From assembly GCF_000970685.1 (NCBI RefSeq), contig NZ_LAJB01000003.1:496001-560000 (forward strand): a stretch of DNA of 64,000 bases, in the 5' to 3' direction. This stretch comes from Domibacillus indicus (GTDB lineage Bacteria > Bacillota > Bacilli > Bacillales > Domibacillaceae). The first letter of the stretch is position 1. Every line of letters starts with the position of its first letter. The notes under the pieces are model-generated. The model was not told the origin of the DNA. It made no database searches and worked only from the letters and a program-made list of their open reading frames with translations. This document shows positions 8,387-17,454 of this stretch, piece after piece. A program made the position numbers and the translations under genes.

Positions 8387-9460
8387 CTACTCTAACCGGA
8401 CGGCTTTTTCCTGAGCCAGCAGGCATAATTCGGCTGTTTTGAATACATGTGCCTGGGTCATGGCCTGTTCGGTCCGGTTCAGGCAGTCCAAAATAAGCTC
8501 TCCAAAGAAAGGAAAGCCCACTTTCCCCTTCACGTTTTCATGGAAGGTGCCTTCCTTGTTGGACCAGTAGACATGGTCGCCTCTCTCATCGCGGGCAATA
8601 TCGATGTATTTGCGGATTTCAATATAGCCTTCGGTGCCGAGAATAAAGGTACGCCCGTCGCCCCAGACGCCAAGGCCGTCCGGTGTCAGCCAGTCAACAC
8701 GGAAGTATTGGGTGGCGCCGTTTGCGCCCACAATCATGCAGTCGCCAAAATCCTCCAGTTCAGGATATTCTTTAACCGTATAGTTGGCGACCTGGCTGCG
8801 GACCACCTCGGCTTCGGTATTTCCCGAGAAATATAAATATTGTTCAATTTGATGGCTCCCGATGTCGCACAGGATGCCGCCGTATTTTTCTTTTTGAAAA
8901 AACCAGTCCGGCCGCGCCGGCGCATTTAATAAGTGAGGGGCAAAGTTGGATACCTGCAGAACCCGGCCGATGGCTCCCTGCTTGATTAAATCACCGGCGT
9001 AAATGGCGCTTTCCACATGGAGACGCTCGGAAAAATACACCATGTACTTTTGGCCGGTGCGCACAGCGGTTTCGCGGGCTTCTTTAAGCTGGGCAAGTGT
9101 GGTGAACGGCGTTTTGTCAGTAAAATAGTCTTTGCCGCTTTCCATCACACGGCAGCCCAGGGGACCGCGCTTATTTGGAATGGCGGCGGCTGCAACGAGC
9201 TTTACTTCGGGATCTGTCAAAATCTGCTCTTCACTGTCAGCCAGTTTCGCTTCCGGAAAGGCTTCGATAAATTTGGCTGCCCGCTCCGGGTCAGTATCAT
9301 ACACCCATTTGATGACAGCGCCGGCTTCGGTTAGTCCGTTGCACATGCCGTAAATATGGCCGTGGTCAAGAGCCATGGCCGCGATCACAAACTCTCCTTT
9401 TTCCACGACCTGGCTTCTTTTTCCTTTAGGCGCATAATTCATACCGTCTTTTGTTGACAT
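8387..9460 (-). CDS. Gfo/Idh/MocA-family oxidoreductase
   Basis: The 357-residue protein starts directly after the stop of the upstream oxidoreductase (TAA then ATG), with AAAGGAGG inside the upstream gene, so the two are translationally linked. After a 25-residue leader the N-terminal half is a Rossmann domain; DKTPFTT replaces the usual EKP loop. The C-terminal half has the mixed beta-sheet domain with GGILCDIGSHQIEQ, including the conserved Asp and His of the family active site. Such enzymes use bound NAD(P) to oxidise, reduce or epimerise sugars, inositols or sugar acids. Here it may feed the catabolic route or interconvert inducers; the substrate is unknown. Confidence 0.85.
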   Translation of the reverse strand: MSTKDGMNYAPKGKRSQVVEKGEFVIAAMALDHGHIYGMCNGLTEAGAVIKWVYDTDPERAAKFIEAFPEAKLADSEEQILTDPEVKLVAAAAIPNKRGPLGCRVMESGKDYFTDKTPFTTLAQLKEARETAVRTGQKYMVYFSERLHVESAIYAGDLIKQGAIGRVLQVSNFAPHLLNAPARPDWFFQKEKYGGILCDIGSHQIEQYLYFSGNTEAEVVRSQVANYTVKEYPELEDFGDCMIVGANGATQYFRVDWLTPDGLGVWGDGRTFILGTEGYIEIRKYIDIARDERGDHVYWSNKEGTFHENVKGKVGFPFFGELILDCLNRTEQAMTQAHVFKTAELCLLAQEKAVRLE

Positions 9461-10591
9461 TTACAACTGCCTCCTTTGAAAAGAAGAATTCTTTATTTTT
9501 TCCTGAAGCTTCTCATAATACAGGTCTTCATCAATCGGCAGCTCAATTCGCTTATCCAGCCATGCGGACAGATATATGGCATTGATGATCATCAGGCTGC
9601 TGATGCCCTCTTCACCGGGAGCGGCGAGCGGTGTTCCGTCCAAAACAGCAGCTGCCCAGTTGGCCATAATGCCGTGGTGCTCTGTTGATTGGCCATTGAC
9701 CGGCACCTCGACCTTCCAGCTTTCCGGCTTTCCAAAAGGAACAGAGCATTCCCGGTTAAATTCGGATTCCGGCTGGCGGAGGCGCCAAAATGAAAGCTCA
9801 TTGTTTTCCACGACGATTTTGCCCCGATCGCCGGCCACTTCAAACCGGTTTGTGCCGGGGAATTCCGCGACTGATGCAGTAAACAAGCCGTTCGCGCCAT
9901 TTTTATATTCAACGTAAGCGGTTACTTCATCCTCTACTTCAATTTCACGCTGCCTGCCAAATCCGCAAAATGCCTGAACCGCTGACGGCATCATTCCGGT
10001 CATCCATACCCATAAATCAACCTGGTGCAGCGCCTGATTCAACATCACGCCGCCGCCTTCCCCCGCCCAGGTACCACGCCAGTCCTTTGAATCGTAATAG
10101 CTTTGCGGCCGGTACCAGCTCGTAATCGTCCAGTTGGTGCGCTTGATTTCCCCGAGTTCGCCGGTTTGGATTAAGTCCCGCACCTTCTGATAAAGAGGAT
10201 TCATGCGCTGGTTCAGCATTAAGCTGAATACCTTTCCGCTCCGCTCTGCTGCTTCATTCATTTCCCGGACATTTTTTGTAAACACACCGGCCGGTTTTTC
10301 GCACAGCACGTGCAGGCCGCGGTTAAACGCCTGAACCGCAAGCTCCGGATGGCTGAAATGCGGGGTAACAATCAATACACCGTCTATATCCGCCCGGTCA
10401 AAAAATTCATCTGTTGATAAAAACCCCTGCACATCCGGGCCCAATTGCGTTTTTGCCCACTCGAGCCGTTCAGGTCCCGGGTCGCAGACTGCGGTTAATA
10501 CGGCACCCTCGATTAATCCGGCTGCCAGTGCCTTGGCATGGCTTGAACCCATATTTCCCAATCCGATTATTCCTATTTTCACCTGCTTCAT
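9461..10591 (-). CDS. Gfo/Idh/MocA-family oxidoreductase
   Basis: The 376-residue protein opens with a Rossmann fingerprint (IGIIGLGNMGSSHAKAL) and has the canonical CEKPAG loop at about residues 97-102. GGVMLNQALHQVDLW lies in the second domain and provides the family His. It overlaps araC by four bases (ATGA). Two different Gfo/Idh proteins in a row suggest consecutive or opposite redox steps on a sugar or uronate before the dehydratase pathway. The two proteins share only the fold, so this is not a recent duplication. Confidence 0.87.
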   Translation of the reverse strand: MKQVKIGIIGLGNMGSSHAKALAAGLIEGAVLTAVCDPGPERLEWAKTQLGPDVQGFLSTDEFFDRADIDGVLIVTPHFSHPELAVQAFNRGLHVLCEKPAGVFTKNVREMNEAAERSGKVFSLMLNQRMNPLYQKVRDLIQTGELGEIKRTNWTITSWYRPQSYYDSKDWRGTWAGEGGGVMLNQALHQVDLWVWMTGMMPSAVQAFCGFGRQREIEVEDEVTAYVEYKNGANGLFTASVAEFPGTNRFEVAGDRGKIVVENNELSFWRLRQPESEFNRECSVPFGKPESWKVEVPVNGQSTEHHGIMANWAAAVLDGTPLAAPGEEGISSLMIINAIYLSAWLDKRIELPIDEDLYYEKLQEKIKNSSFQRRQL

Positions 10592-11466
10592 CCGTTTCGT
10601 TCCCTTCCGCTTTGTTTTTGCCGCCGGTATTCGGACGGAGTCATGCCCACTTTTTTCTTAAAAAAACGGCTGAAGTGCGCCGGGCTTTCAAAACCCGCTT
10701 CGACCGCTACATTGGTTAACACCTTTTCCGGATTCATTTCCAGCTCATATTTCACCTGGTTCAGCCGGCAGTCCATCACATACTCCATAACGGTTATGCC
10801 TGTTACTTCTTTAAAAACGCGTGATAAATAAAATTTGCTGATGGAAAGCGCCGCCGAAATATCATCCAGCGTTACTTTTTGTTTGAAATGCGTTTGAATA
10901 TAAGCGGCTGTTTTTTCTACATGCAGATCCTTTTCACTTTTTGGCATGACGAGCTTCCCATTTGCTGTTTTGCTCAGCTTGAATACATGTAAAAGAATGG
11001 ACGCCGCCAGCAGCTTCAGTTCCGCTTCCACTTCACTTTCATTGCTTGTCCGATGATCGGCCGTCAGATGGACAATTTGCTTGATACCGCCGTAGATCGC
11101 TTCCCTCTCCGGTCCTTCGCCGCCCCGCAGCAGACTGTTGTTCATTTCTTTAAACGGCGCCAGCCATTCGGACATGCCGAGTGATTCAAGCACCGGTTCA
11201 ATCCACTGCGGGGAAAAATGAACGATGCTGCGCTCGTAAGGGGTGAACAGGGATGGATTGGCCCGGTGCGCTGTCAGGCCGTCCATAATAATAATGTCGC
11301 CCGGCTGCAGGTCGTAAATTGTATTATGAATTAAGTATTTGCAGTCGCCGCTGTGAAAGCAGTAAATCTCATACTGGGCGTGGGTGTGGAGTTCAAAGGA
11401 ATGCTTTCCTCTGCCCATCGAGCGAAGCCGGTAATTCGCAAACAGCCATTCATTCATCCTTTCCAC
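10588..11466 (-). CDS. AraC-family regulator with cupin sensor domain
   Basis: The protein has 292 residues. The N-terminal part (about 15-90: HTHAQYEIYCF, LQPGDIIIMDG) is a cupin ligand-binding domain. The C-terminal hundred residues hold two helix-turn-helix motifs (VTLDDISAALSISKFYLSRV, and FESPAHFSRFFKKKVGMTPSEY as the signature). It is first in the operon with the two oxidoreductases and likely activates it in response to a sugar. The ribosome binding site is GAGGTGG. The 330-base gap ahead of it contains repeat A. Confidence 0.9.
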   Translation of the reverse strand: MERMNEWLFANYRLRSMGRGKHSFELHTHAQYEIYCFHSGDCKYLIHNTIYDLQPGDIIIMDGLTAHRANPSLFTPYERSIVHFSPQWIEPVLESLGMSEWLAPFKEMNNSLLRGGEGPEREAIYGGIKQIVHLTADHRTSNESEVEAELKLLAASILLHVFKLSKTANGKLVMPKSEKDLHVEKTAAYIQTHFKQKVTLDDISAALSISKFYLSRVFKEVTGITVMEYVMDCRLNQVKYELEMNPEKVLTNVAVEAGFESPAHFSRFFKKKVGMTPSEYRRQKQSGRERNG

Positions 11467-11797
11467 CTCGGTTTTCTTTTTATTGTATGAAAGATTTGGG
11501 CCAAATACATTAACCCGCCATGCTCAATCTGGTTTGTTTTTTGACTCAGCTTGCTCTTTTGAAAGCATTTACTTTATTTATCATATCAATTTCAGTCAAT
11601 TTGGATATTGTTTTCCGCTGTTCCGGGGCGGTATTTTTTATTTTGGGGCGGTTTCCTGGCTGCTTGGGGCGGTATTTTTTATTTTGGGGCGGTTTCCTGG
11701 CTGCTTGGGGCGGTATTTTACTTTTCCGACCCTGGGAATCAAAATGCCGCCCTAAATTTGAGTTTTCCGGCCATAACTGCATAAAAACGCTCCGTTC
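11467..11797. other. Intergenic region between araC and the response regulator gene
   Basis: No gene is seen. The stretch contains the terminator of the two-component operon (11788-11813), repeat A (11625-11776) and about 150 bases next to araC that must hold its promoter. Apparent open frames here come from the tandem repeat. Confidence 0.7.
11625..11776. repeat. Hairpin repeat element A, orphan copy with tandem unit
   Basis: A 41-base unit beginning GGGGCGGTATTTT starts at 11625 and again, unchanged, at 11666. A third start at 11707 diverges and ends in the inverted copy AAAATGCCGCCC (11741-11752). Without the extra unit its length and order match copies B (17455) and C (18623). No NERD gene is adjacent. 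Confidence 0.88.
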
Positions 11798-11813
11798 TTA
11801 AGGCAACGGAGCG
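11788..11813 (-). terminator. Terminator overlapping the end of the response regulator gene
   Basis: CGCTCCGTT and AACGGAGCG pair with an 8-base loop and are followed on the minus strand by TTTTTAT. The stop codon of the response regulator (11798-11800) lies inside the loop. Confidence 0.88.
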
Positions 11814-12532
11814 CATCTGCGAAATTCGGATGGGGTACAGCCGGTTATTTTTTTGAAGTTGTTGCTGAAGTACGCAACGTCTGCGTAGCCGATGTGTTCG
11901 GCAATCTCTGACATTCTCAGCGTTGTATGCAGCAGCAGGTGCTTGCCTTCCTCTATGCGCAGCTCTGTTAAATAATCAATAAATTTTTTATTAAGCTGCT
12001 GTTTGAAGAGCTGGCTGAGGTAGCTTGAATTTACATGAATTGCTTGAGCAGCGCTGTGCAGTGTGACTTCACTTAAAGGCGTTTTGCGAATATAATCCAA
12101 AACCTGCTCAATGGTAGAAGGGACCGCTTCCTTCTCTTTCAAATTGGAAGAAGAACCGGGTGCCTGTTTCTTCAGCCACTTTTCGAGGCTTGCCCGCAGG
12201 TCTTCTTCTTCAATGGGCTTAAGGAGATAATCGGTCACCCCGCTTCTAAGCGCCTGCTGGACAAATTGAAATTCATCATGCACGCTGATCACAACCACGT
12301 CCTGCGCTTCCTTAAATGTCCCCAGCTCTTTTACAAACGAAAGACCGTCCATTACCGGCATGCGTATATCTGTCAATACAAGATCGGCTTCGTTATGACC
12401 GATCCAATTAAGCGCTTCCAATCCATTCCCGCATTCCTGGACTACCTGCACAGGAAGCCCTAGTTTGTTAATGGTCCATTTCAATGCTGTCCGAACCCAT
12501 TTTTCATCGTCCACCAGCAAAATCCGCTTCAC
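11798..12532 (-). CDS. Response regulator with AraC-type output domain (YesN-like)
   Basis: The GTG at 12532 is the start: GGAGG lies seven bases ahead and the GTGA overlaps the kinase stop. The 244-residue protein has a receiver domain with the phospho-acceptor Asp in LTDIRMPVMDG and the Lys in LLKPIEEED. A C-terminal AraC helix-turn-helix pair follows (LHSAAQAIHVNSSYLSQLF; YADVAYFSNNFKKITGCTPSEF). It forms a pair with the kinase at 12529-14370 and follows the TRAP genes, so it probably controls uptake. Confidence 0.92.
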   Translation of the reverse strand: MKRILLVDDEKWVRTALKWTINKLGLPVQVVQECGNGLEALNWIGHNEADLVLTDIRMPVMDGLSFVKELGTFKEAQDVVVISVHDEFQFVQQALRSGVTDYLLKPIEEEDLRASLEKWLKKQAPGSSSNLKEKEAVPSTIEQVLDYIRKTPLSEVTLHSAAQAIHVNSSYLSQLFKQQLNKKFIDYLTELRIEEGKHLLLHTTLRMSEIAEHIGYADVAYFSNNFKKITGCTPSEFRRCAPLP

Positions 12533-14370
12533 CCGCTCGCCTCCCTTTTCTCCATTTCCATCGGCAGATGCATCATTACTTGAGTGCCGCATCCCGGCTG
12601 GCTTTGAACCTTTAAGCTGTACGCTTCTCCGAATAAACAGCTGATTCGCTGATGAACATTCGCAAGGCCGATGTGCTTTCCGTCACTGCTGCAGCTCTTT
12701 TCCTTCAGCTTCCGTTCAATTTCGTTTAACATTTCCTCCTGGATTCCTGAGCCGTTATCCGCGATTTGAATGACGCAGGAGGCTGGAGCCAGCTGAAACA
12801 CGGAGATAGAAATCATTAATTTTCCGGTGCTCTGCCCGAAAGCGTGAACAAAGCAGTTTTCGATAATCGGCTGAAGCGAAAACTTCACAACCCGTGCATT
12901 TTCTGCCCAGTATGGGATGTGAAGCTGGTATTCAAAACGGTCGCCAAAACGGAATTTTTGGATTTGCAAATACATCTCGCAAAATTTAATTTCTTCCTGC
13001 AGGCTGACTGTTGGCGAGCTGTTTTTCAAATTGTAGCGGAGAAGCTTCCCGAGTGAGTTTGACATGACCGCAATGTCTTCCTGGCTTCCCTCAAGGGCCA
13101 TTCCTCGAATCGTTTCAAGCGAATTGTACAGAAAATGAGGATTGATTTGAGCCTGCAGCATTTTTAATTCACTTTCTTTTTGCTTTAAAGAAAGCTCGGC
13201 TTCGTTCAGCTTTGAAACATACACCTCGTCCAGCAGGGCTGACAGCTTTTCGACAGTTCTGTTAAAGCCGATGGTCAGCTGGCCGATTTCATCCTTCGAT
13301 TCAACCTCGACCCGGCCATCGAGCCGTCCCACTTCGACTTCTTTCATAAAATGCTGGAGCCGTTTAATCGGACGGACGAGCGCAGCCGCAAATCCGTAGC
13401 CGGCGAGATACGCAATACCGAGGGCAATGATGATTGTAAGGAAAATGGTTTTCCTGATCTGGCTGATTCCCATCGTTAAATTATCATATTGAACAGAGGT
13501 GAGAAACGTCCAGCCCAAGCTCGGGGAATTAGTATGCGTAATAAAGTCTTTTGTTTCACCCTCCAGCACCATGGAGTCACTTTCCTTCAATTTCAGCTTT
13601 GACAGCAGCAGTGAATCCGCATTTTGGCCGAGTCTGGAGTAATCAGGGTGATAAACATAATGCCCTTCTGCATCTAAAATGGAAAAAGAACCGTTCCTGG
13701 TGATTGTGACCTTATTGGCAATATCTTCAATACGCCGGAAATTAATATCAATGACAAGCATCCCTGCTGGCTGCAGTGTCCGGGAATTGTACAGCCTGCG
13801 CACGAGAGAAATGACCGGCTGCTGTTTATCTCTTGTTGTTAGGGTTCTGCTAACCAGACGGATCATCCCGTTTTGCGGGACAGACTCGTACCAGTATTCG
13901 TCTTTCATCTTAAGAGCTGGATAGTAGTTTTGACTGCCCAGTGTGTCAATCACCTTTCCCGAATTCGTCATAATGGTGATATTGGAAATATCGGGCCTTG
14001 AATATTCCTGAAGCTCTAAAAAAGCTCGGACTTCACTTTTAAGCGCCTCCTCGTTTCCGCTGTTTGTGTAGTCTGCTTGAATAAAATTGGCGGTTTCAGG
14101 AGAATTGGCGATTTTTAAGCTGGTAATTTCAAAATCCTGCAAATAGTATTCGATGTTTGCCTCTGCCTGGTCAATAACCTGCAGGCTGGAGAGCCTGACT
14201 TCTTTTTCGATTTCAGCAGCCGAACGCTGGTAAGAGATAATTCCAACCGCGAGAACAGGAAGAATGACCAATAAGCTTGAAAAAACAAACAGCTTGCTCA
14301 TAAAGGACTGGTCTCTCAGCAAAACAAAGCGGTCTAATAACTCTCTCCATTTTCTTCGTTTTTTCTCCAT
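12529..14370 (-). CDS. Sensor histidine kinase (YesM-like, HisKA_7/LytS family)
   Basis: The protein has 613 residues. It has a membrane segment near residues 27-48, an extracellular sensor region of about 250 residues (Cache-like), a second membrane segment near 305-330, HAMP (PIKRLQHFMKEVEVG), then the phospho-acceptor motif LQAQINPHFLYNSLETIRG and an ATPase domain (IENCFVHAF; ADNGSGIQ). The ribosome binding site is GAGGG. Kinases of this type usually sit beside ABC sugar importers. Here it directly follows a TRAP transporter gene set, so the extracellular domain may sense the same acid or the loaded DctP. Confidence 0.93.
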   Translation of the reverse strand: MEKKRRKWRELLDRFVLLRDQSFMSKLFVFSSLLVILPVLAVGIISYQRSAAEIEKEVRLSSLQVIDQAEANIEYYLQDFEITSLKIANSPETANFIQADYTNSGNEEALKSEVRAFLELQEYSRPDISNITIMTNSGKVIDTLGSQNYYPALKMKDEYWYESVPQNGMIRLVSRTLTTRDKQQPVISLVRRLYNSRTLQPAGMLVIDINFRRIEDIANKVTITRNGSFSILDAEGHYVYHPDYSRLGQNADSLLLSKLKLKESDSMVLEGETKDFITHTNSPSLGWTFLTSVQYDNLTMGISQIRKTIFLTIIIALGIAYLAGYGFAAALVRPIKRLQHFMKEVEVGRLDGRVEVESKDEIGQLTIGFNRTVEKLSALLDEVYVSKLNEAELSLKQKESELKMLQAQINPHFLYNSLETIRGMALEGSQEDIAVMSNSLGKLLRYNLKNSSPTVSLQEEIKFCEMYLQIQKFRFGDRFEYQLHIPYWAENARVVKFSLQPIIENCFVHAFGQSTGKLMISISVFQLAPASCVIQIADNGSGIQEEMLNEIERKLKEKSCSSDGKHIGLANVHQRISCLFGEAYSLKVQSQPGCGTQVMMHLPMEMEKREASG

Positions 14371-14472
14371 CGCGGTCCCTCTTTCCGAAGCCGTTCCTGT
14401 TTGTTGAATGAGAAAGAACAGAACCCGGCACGCATCCGCATACCAGGCAGTTCCTGTTATCCTATGAAAAAC

Positions 14473-15483
14473 TTAAGGGCGTGCTTCTTCAATCGCATCC
14501 ATAATATCCTGGTAATCCTTTGAGTATTTTTCCACAACCGGCTTTACCGCATCCTGCAATGGTTTAATATCTTCTACTTCTGTAAAGGTAACTCCTTCCT
14601 CCTTCATTTTCTTTTCAGATTGTTCCTCCCACTTCGCCCATTCTTCTTTTTGTGTTTCAACTGAATCAATTGCTGCCTGTTTAATAATTTTTTGATCTTC
14701 TTCATTCAATTTACCCCAGATCGTGTCACTCATCAATAGCACTTCCGGTGTCCGCTGATGATGATCTAAAAGAACATGGGGCGCTTCCTGATAATGGTTC
14801 GCGGAGTCAAAGCTCGGCAAATTGTTTTCTGCTCCGTCAATCACTCCTGTTTGCAGGGCACTGAATACTTCTCCATATGGCATCGGCGTGGCATTTGCTC
14901 CGAGCGCGCTTAAAAAGTCGATGTTGATTTCACTTTGCTGGACACGAATTTTCAGGCCTTTTAAGTCATCCATGCTTTTTAATTCTTTTGATGAGTAAAA
15001 GCTGCGTGAGCCGGAATCGTAATAGGCCAGCCCTTTCATTTTGGCCTGATTCAAGCCATCCAGCAGTTCTGTTGCTTTTTCACTTTCAAGAAAGCTCCAC
15101 ATATGCTCATCACTTTCAAATACATAAGGCAATCCAAAAACGGAAAAATCTCCGTTAAATTCAGCGAGCGGGCTGGCGCTGATTCGCGTAAATTCAATCG
15201 CTCCGAGCTGCACCTGCTCAAGGACTGCTTTTTCATCCCCTAACTGCCCGGAAGGAAAAACTTCAATTTTGATACGTCCGTCGGTTCTTTCCTCAACCAG
15301 CTCGGCAAACTTTTCATCGCCGACAACCGTCGGGTAATCAGCAGGATGAACATCGGCCAGCCGGAAGGTATAGCTTGGCTTTTTCCCTTCACCGGAACCT
15401 GTTTCCGTCTCCGCACTGCCCCCGCATCCCGCCAGTATAGCGCTCATAAAAATAGCTGAAGCCAAAAATCCTTTTGCTTTCAT
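14473..15483 (-). CDS. dctP: TRAP transporter solute-binding lipoprotein DctP
   Basis: AGGGGG lies eight bases ahead of the ATG at 15483; the longer frame lacks a signal sequence at its start. The 336-residue protein has a lipoprotein signal with lipobox LAGC (about residues 17-20) and the DctP/TeaA fold: RLADVHPADYP, GQLGDEKAVLEQVQLGAIE, LKGLKIRVQQS (with the carboxylate-binding Arg), and GVIDGAENNLPSFDSANHY. It is anchored outside the membrane, catches an organic acid and delivers it to DctQM. The ligand cannot be deduced; the neighbouring catabolic genes suggest a sugar acid. Confidence 0.93.
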   Translation of the reverse strand: MKAKGFLASAIFMSAILAGCGGSAETETGSGEGKKPSYTFRLADVHPADYPTVVGDEKFAELVEERTDGRIKIEVFPSGQLGDEKAVLEQVQLGAIEFTRISASPLAEFNGDFSVFGLPYVFESDEHMWSFLESEKATELLDGLNQAKMKGLAYYDSGSRSFYSSKELKSMDDLKGLKIRVQQSEINIDFLSALGANATPMPYGEVFSALQTGVIDGAENNLPSFDSANHYQEAPHVLLDHHQRTPEVLLMSDTIWGKLNEEDQKIIKQAAIDSVETQKEEWAKWEEQSEKKMKEEGVTFTEVEDIKPLQDAVKPVVEKYSKDYQDIMDAIEEARP

Positions 15484-15521
15484 GTGTATGTCCCCCTTTT
15501 TCATTTTCGTGTTTTCTTCTA

Positions 15522-16817
15522 CTAATCTGCCAGCATCGTTGGAAGCCACATCACCACATCAGGAATATACGTGATGATTAACAGAACGACAATTAACGCA
15601 TAGAAAAACGGAAGCATGGCTTTTGTTGCCTGCTGGATCGAAACCTTTCCAATGGCAGAGCCGACAAACAAAACGGTTCCAACCGGCGGGGTCAGGAGAC
15701 CGATTCCGGCATTTAAAATGAGAATAATGCCGAAATGCACCGGGTCCATTCCGAAGTTGGTGACAACCGGCAAAAGAATTGGCGTCATAATTAAAATCAT
15801 AGGTGCCATATCCATCGGTGCGCCAAGGAGAAGCAGCAGTATATTGATAATTAATAAAATGATGAGCGGATTGTCCGAGATCTGCAGAAACAAATCCGTG
15901 ACCATTCCCGGAATTTGCAAATACGCTAACGTCCAGCCGAAGGAAGCAGAAGCCGCGATTAGAAAAAAAACCATCGAAACGGTTCTCATTGTCCGTTTCA
16001 GGATGTTCCATATGCTTGAGAGTGGCGCTTCTCTGTAAAAGAAGAAAGCCAGAATAAAAGAATAAAGGCATGCCAGCGCTCCCGACTCGGTCGCGGTAAA
16101 CCAGCCGCTTAAAATACCGCCAAGAATGATCACTGCCGGACTCAACGATAAAAGTCCATGAATTAAAATCCCAGAGATTTCTGATTTCGGCACAGGCTCG
16201 GCTTTTCCATATCCCCGTTTTCTGGCAATCAGATAGCTTGTCACCATCAGGGCAGCGAGCATCATTAATCCCGGAACAATTCCCGCCATAAAAAGGCTGG
16301 CAATGGAAACGCCGCCGGCTGCCAGGGAATAAAGAACGAGATTATGGCTCGGCGGTACAACAACGCCTTGAATGGCAGAGGCGATGGTGACTCCCACCGC
16401 ATAATCTGCTTCATAGCCATTTTTTTTCATCATTGGAACCATAACCGACCCAACGGATGAAACGTCAGCGACGGCAGACCCGGAAATGTTTCCGAAAAAC
16501 AGGGCAGCCACACTGTTTACCATCGCCAGTCCGCCGCGGATTCTGCCGACCATTAAGCCGGCGAACCGGACAATTCGAAGCGCCAGCCCTCCTTCACTCA
16601 TAATTTGCCCTGTTAAGATGAAGAAAGGAATCGCGAGCAGGGAAAATGAATTCACTCCCTGAACCATTTGCTGCCCGATTACAGGCATTGGCACTCCGAG
16701 ATAGATGACTGTCATGAGCGCTGAAATAACGAGAGTCAGCGCAATCGGGAAACGAAGCAGGATTAAGCCAACAAAGCTAACCAGCAGAATAATGGTACCG
16801 ACTGTATTTGTATCCAC
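15522..16817 (-). CDS. dctM: TRAP transporter large permease DctM
   Basis: The protein has 431 residues with about twelve membrane segments. Typical DctM motifs are FPIALTLVISA, GNISGSAVADVSSVGSVMVP, VVPPSHNLVLYS, APMDMAPMILIMTPILLP and GLLTPPVGTVLFVG. It is the Na+-coupled transport subunit. It begins one base after the stop of dctQ and is followed after 38 bases by dctP. Confidence 0.95.
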   Translation of the reverse strand: MDTNTVGTIILLVSFVGLILLRFPIALTLVISALMTVIYLGVPMPVIGQQMVQGVNSFSLLAIPFFILTGQIMSEGGLALRIVRFAGLMVGRIRGGLAMVNSVAALFFGNISGSAVADVSSVGSVMVPMMKKNGYEADYAVGVTIASAIQGVVVPPSHNLVLYSLAAGGVSIASLFMAGIVPGLMMLAALMVTSYLIARKRGYGKAEPVPKSEISGILIHGLLSLSPAVIILGGILSGWFTATESGALACLYSFILAFFFYREAPLSSIWNILKRTMRTVSMVFFLIAASASFGWTLAYLQIPGMVTDLFLQISDNPLIILLIINILLLLLGAPMDMAPMILIMTPILLPVVTNFGMDPVHFGIILILNAGIGLLTPPVGTVLFVGSAIGKVSIQQATKAMLPFFYALIVVLLIITYIPDVVMWLPTMLAD

Positions 16818-16818
16818 C

Positions 16819-17316
16819 CTACAGCTCCTCCTCTATGCCCTGGTGCCGGGTTGTACGGATGTTTATTAATTGCAGCACCGAATAGCCGGCAATCATTATT
16901 CCCGTAATCGGCATGGCCAGGTACGTAATGCTGCTCGGCAGTTTTGTGGCAGGCAGTGTGGAATCCATCATCAGAATCGTAAACTCCCACCCTTGAATAA
17001 CGAGATACAGCCCAAAAGCGAGCGTGCTTATCATAATGACTTTGTCCCATACTTTATTGAATTTTTTTGAAAGAAGATTCGTGAAGGAATCAATCCCCAG
17101 ATGAATATACTCACGAAATCCAATGGCAATAGACATAAAAGCGAACCAGGCGAGCAGCAGCAGCGTGACTTCCTCCGACCAGAAAAACACAAAGTTAAAT
17201 AACTTCCGGGTCATAACCTGTGTGGTTACAATGAGGATCAAAGCCACGAGTGATACTAATGTTAATTTTTCAAAAAAAGAGTCAAGGAATAGACCGGCTT
17301 TTTTGACCAATTTCAT
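16819..17316 (-). CDS. dctQ: TRAP transporter small permease DctQ
   Basis: The 165-residue protein has four membrane segments (about 25-45, 50-68, 93-110, 132-152) and the DctQ pattern EEVTLLLLAWFAFMSIAIGFREYIH shortened by family variation. It is the first gene of the TRAP/two-component operon, with AAGGAGG seven bases ahead. A strong cre site lies 18 bases upstream of the start. Confidence 0.92.
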   Translation of the reverse strand: MKLVKKAGLFLDSFFEKLTLVSLVALILIVTTQVMTRKLFNFVFFWSEEVTLLLLAWFAFMSIAIGFREYIHLGIDSFTNLLSKKFNKVWDKVIMISTLAFGLYLVIQGWEFTILMMDSTLPATKLPSSITYLAMPITGIMIAGYSVLQLINIRTTRHQGIEEEL

Positions 17317-17333
17317 GTTAATCCTCCTTCATT

Positions 17334-17347
17334 TGAAAGCGCTTTCC
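17334..17347. promoter_or_regulatory. cre site ahead of the TRAP operon
   Basis: TGAAAGCGCTTTCC fits the CcpA consensus TGWAANCGNTNWCA at 13 of 14 positions and is a near-perfect palindrome. It overlaps the leader just upstream of the dctQ ribosome binding site, a position typical of repression by preferred sugars. Confidence 0.8.
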
Positions 17348-17454
17348 TGTTTTTCATTTTATAAATTATTGAAGGATTAAGATATACGTTTTTTTTAGAA
17401 GAATTTGTGATTTTTTTATATTTGTGAAAAGGACGGCGCGAATTCCATGACGCC

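Noticed and set aside
11520-11801. Plus-strand open frame with repeating FILGRFPGCLGRYF segments
   Set aside because: It is a by-product of the 41-base tandem repeat in element A and has no ribosome binding site.
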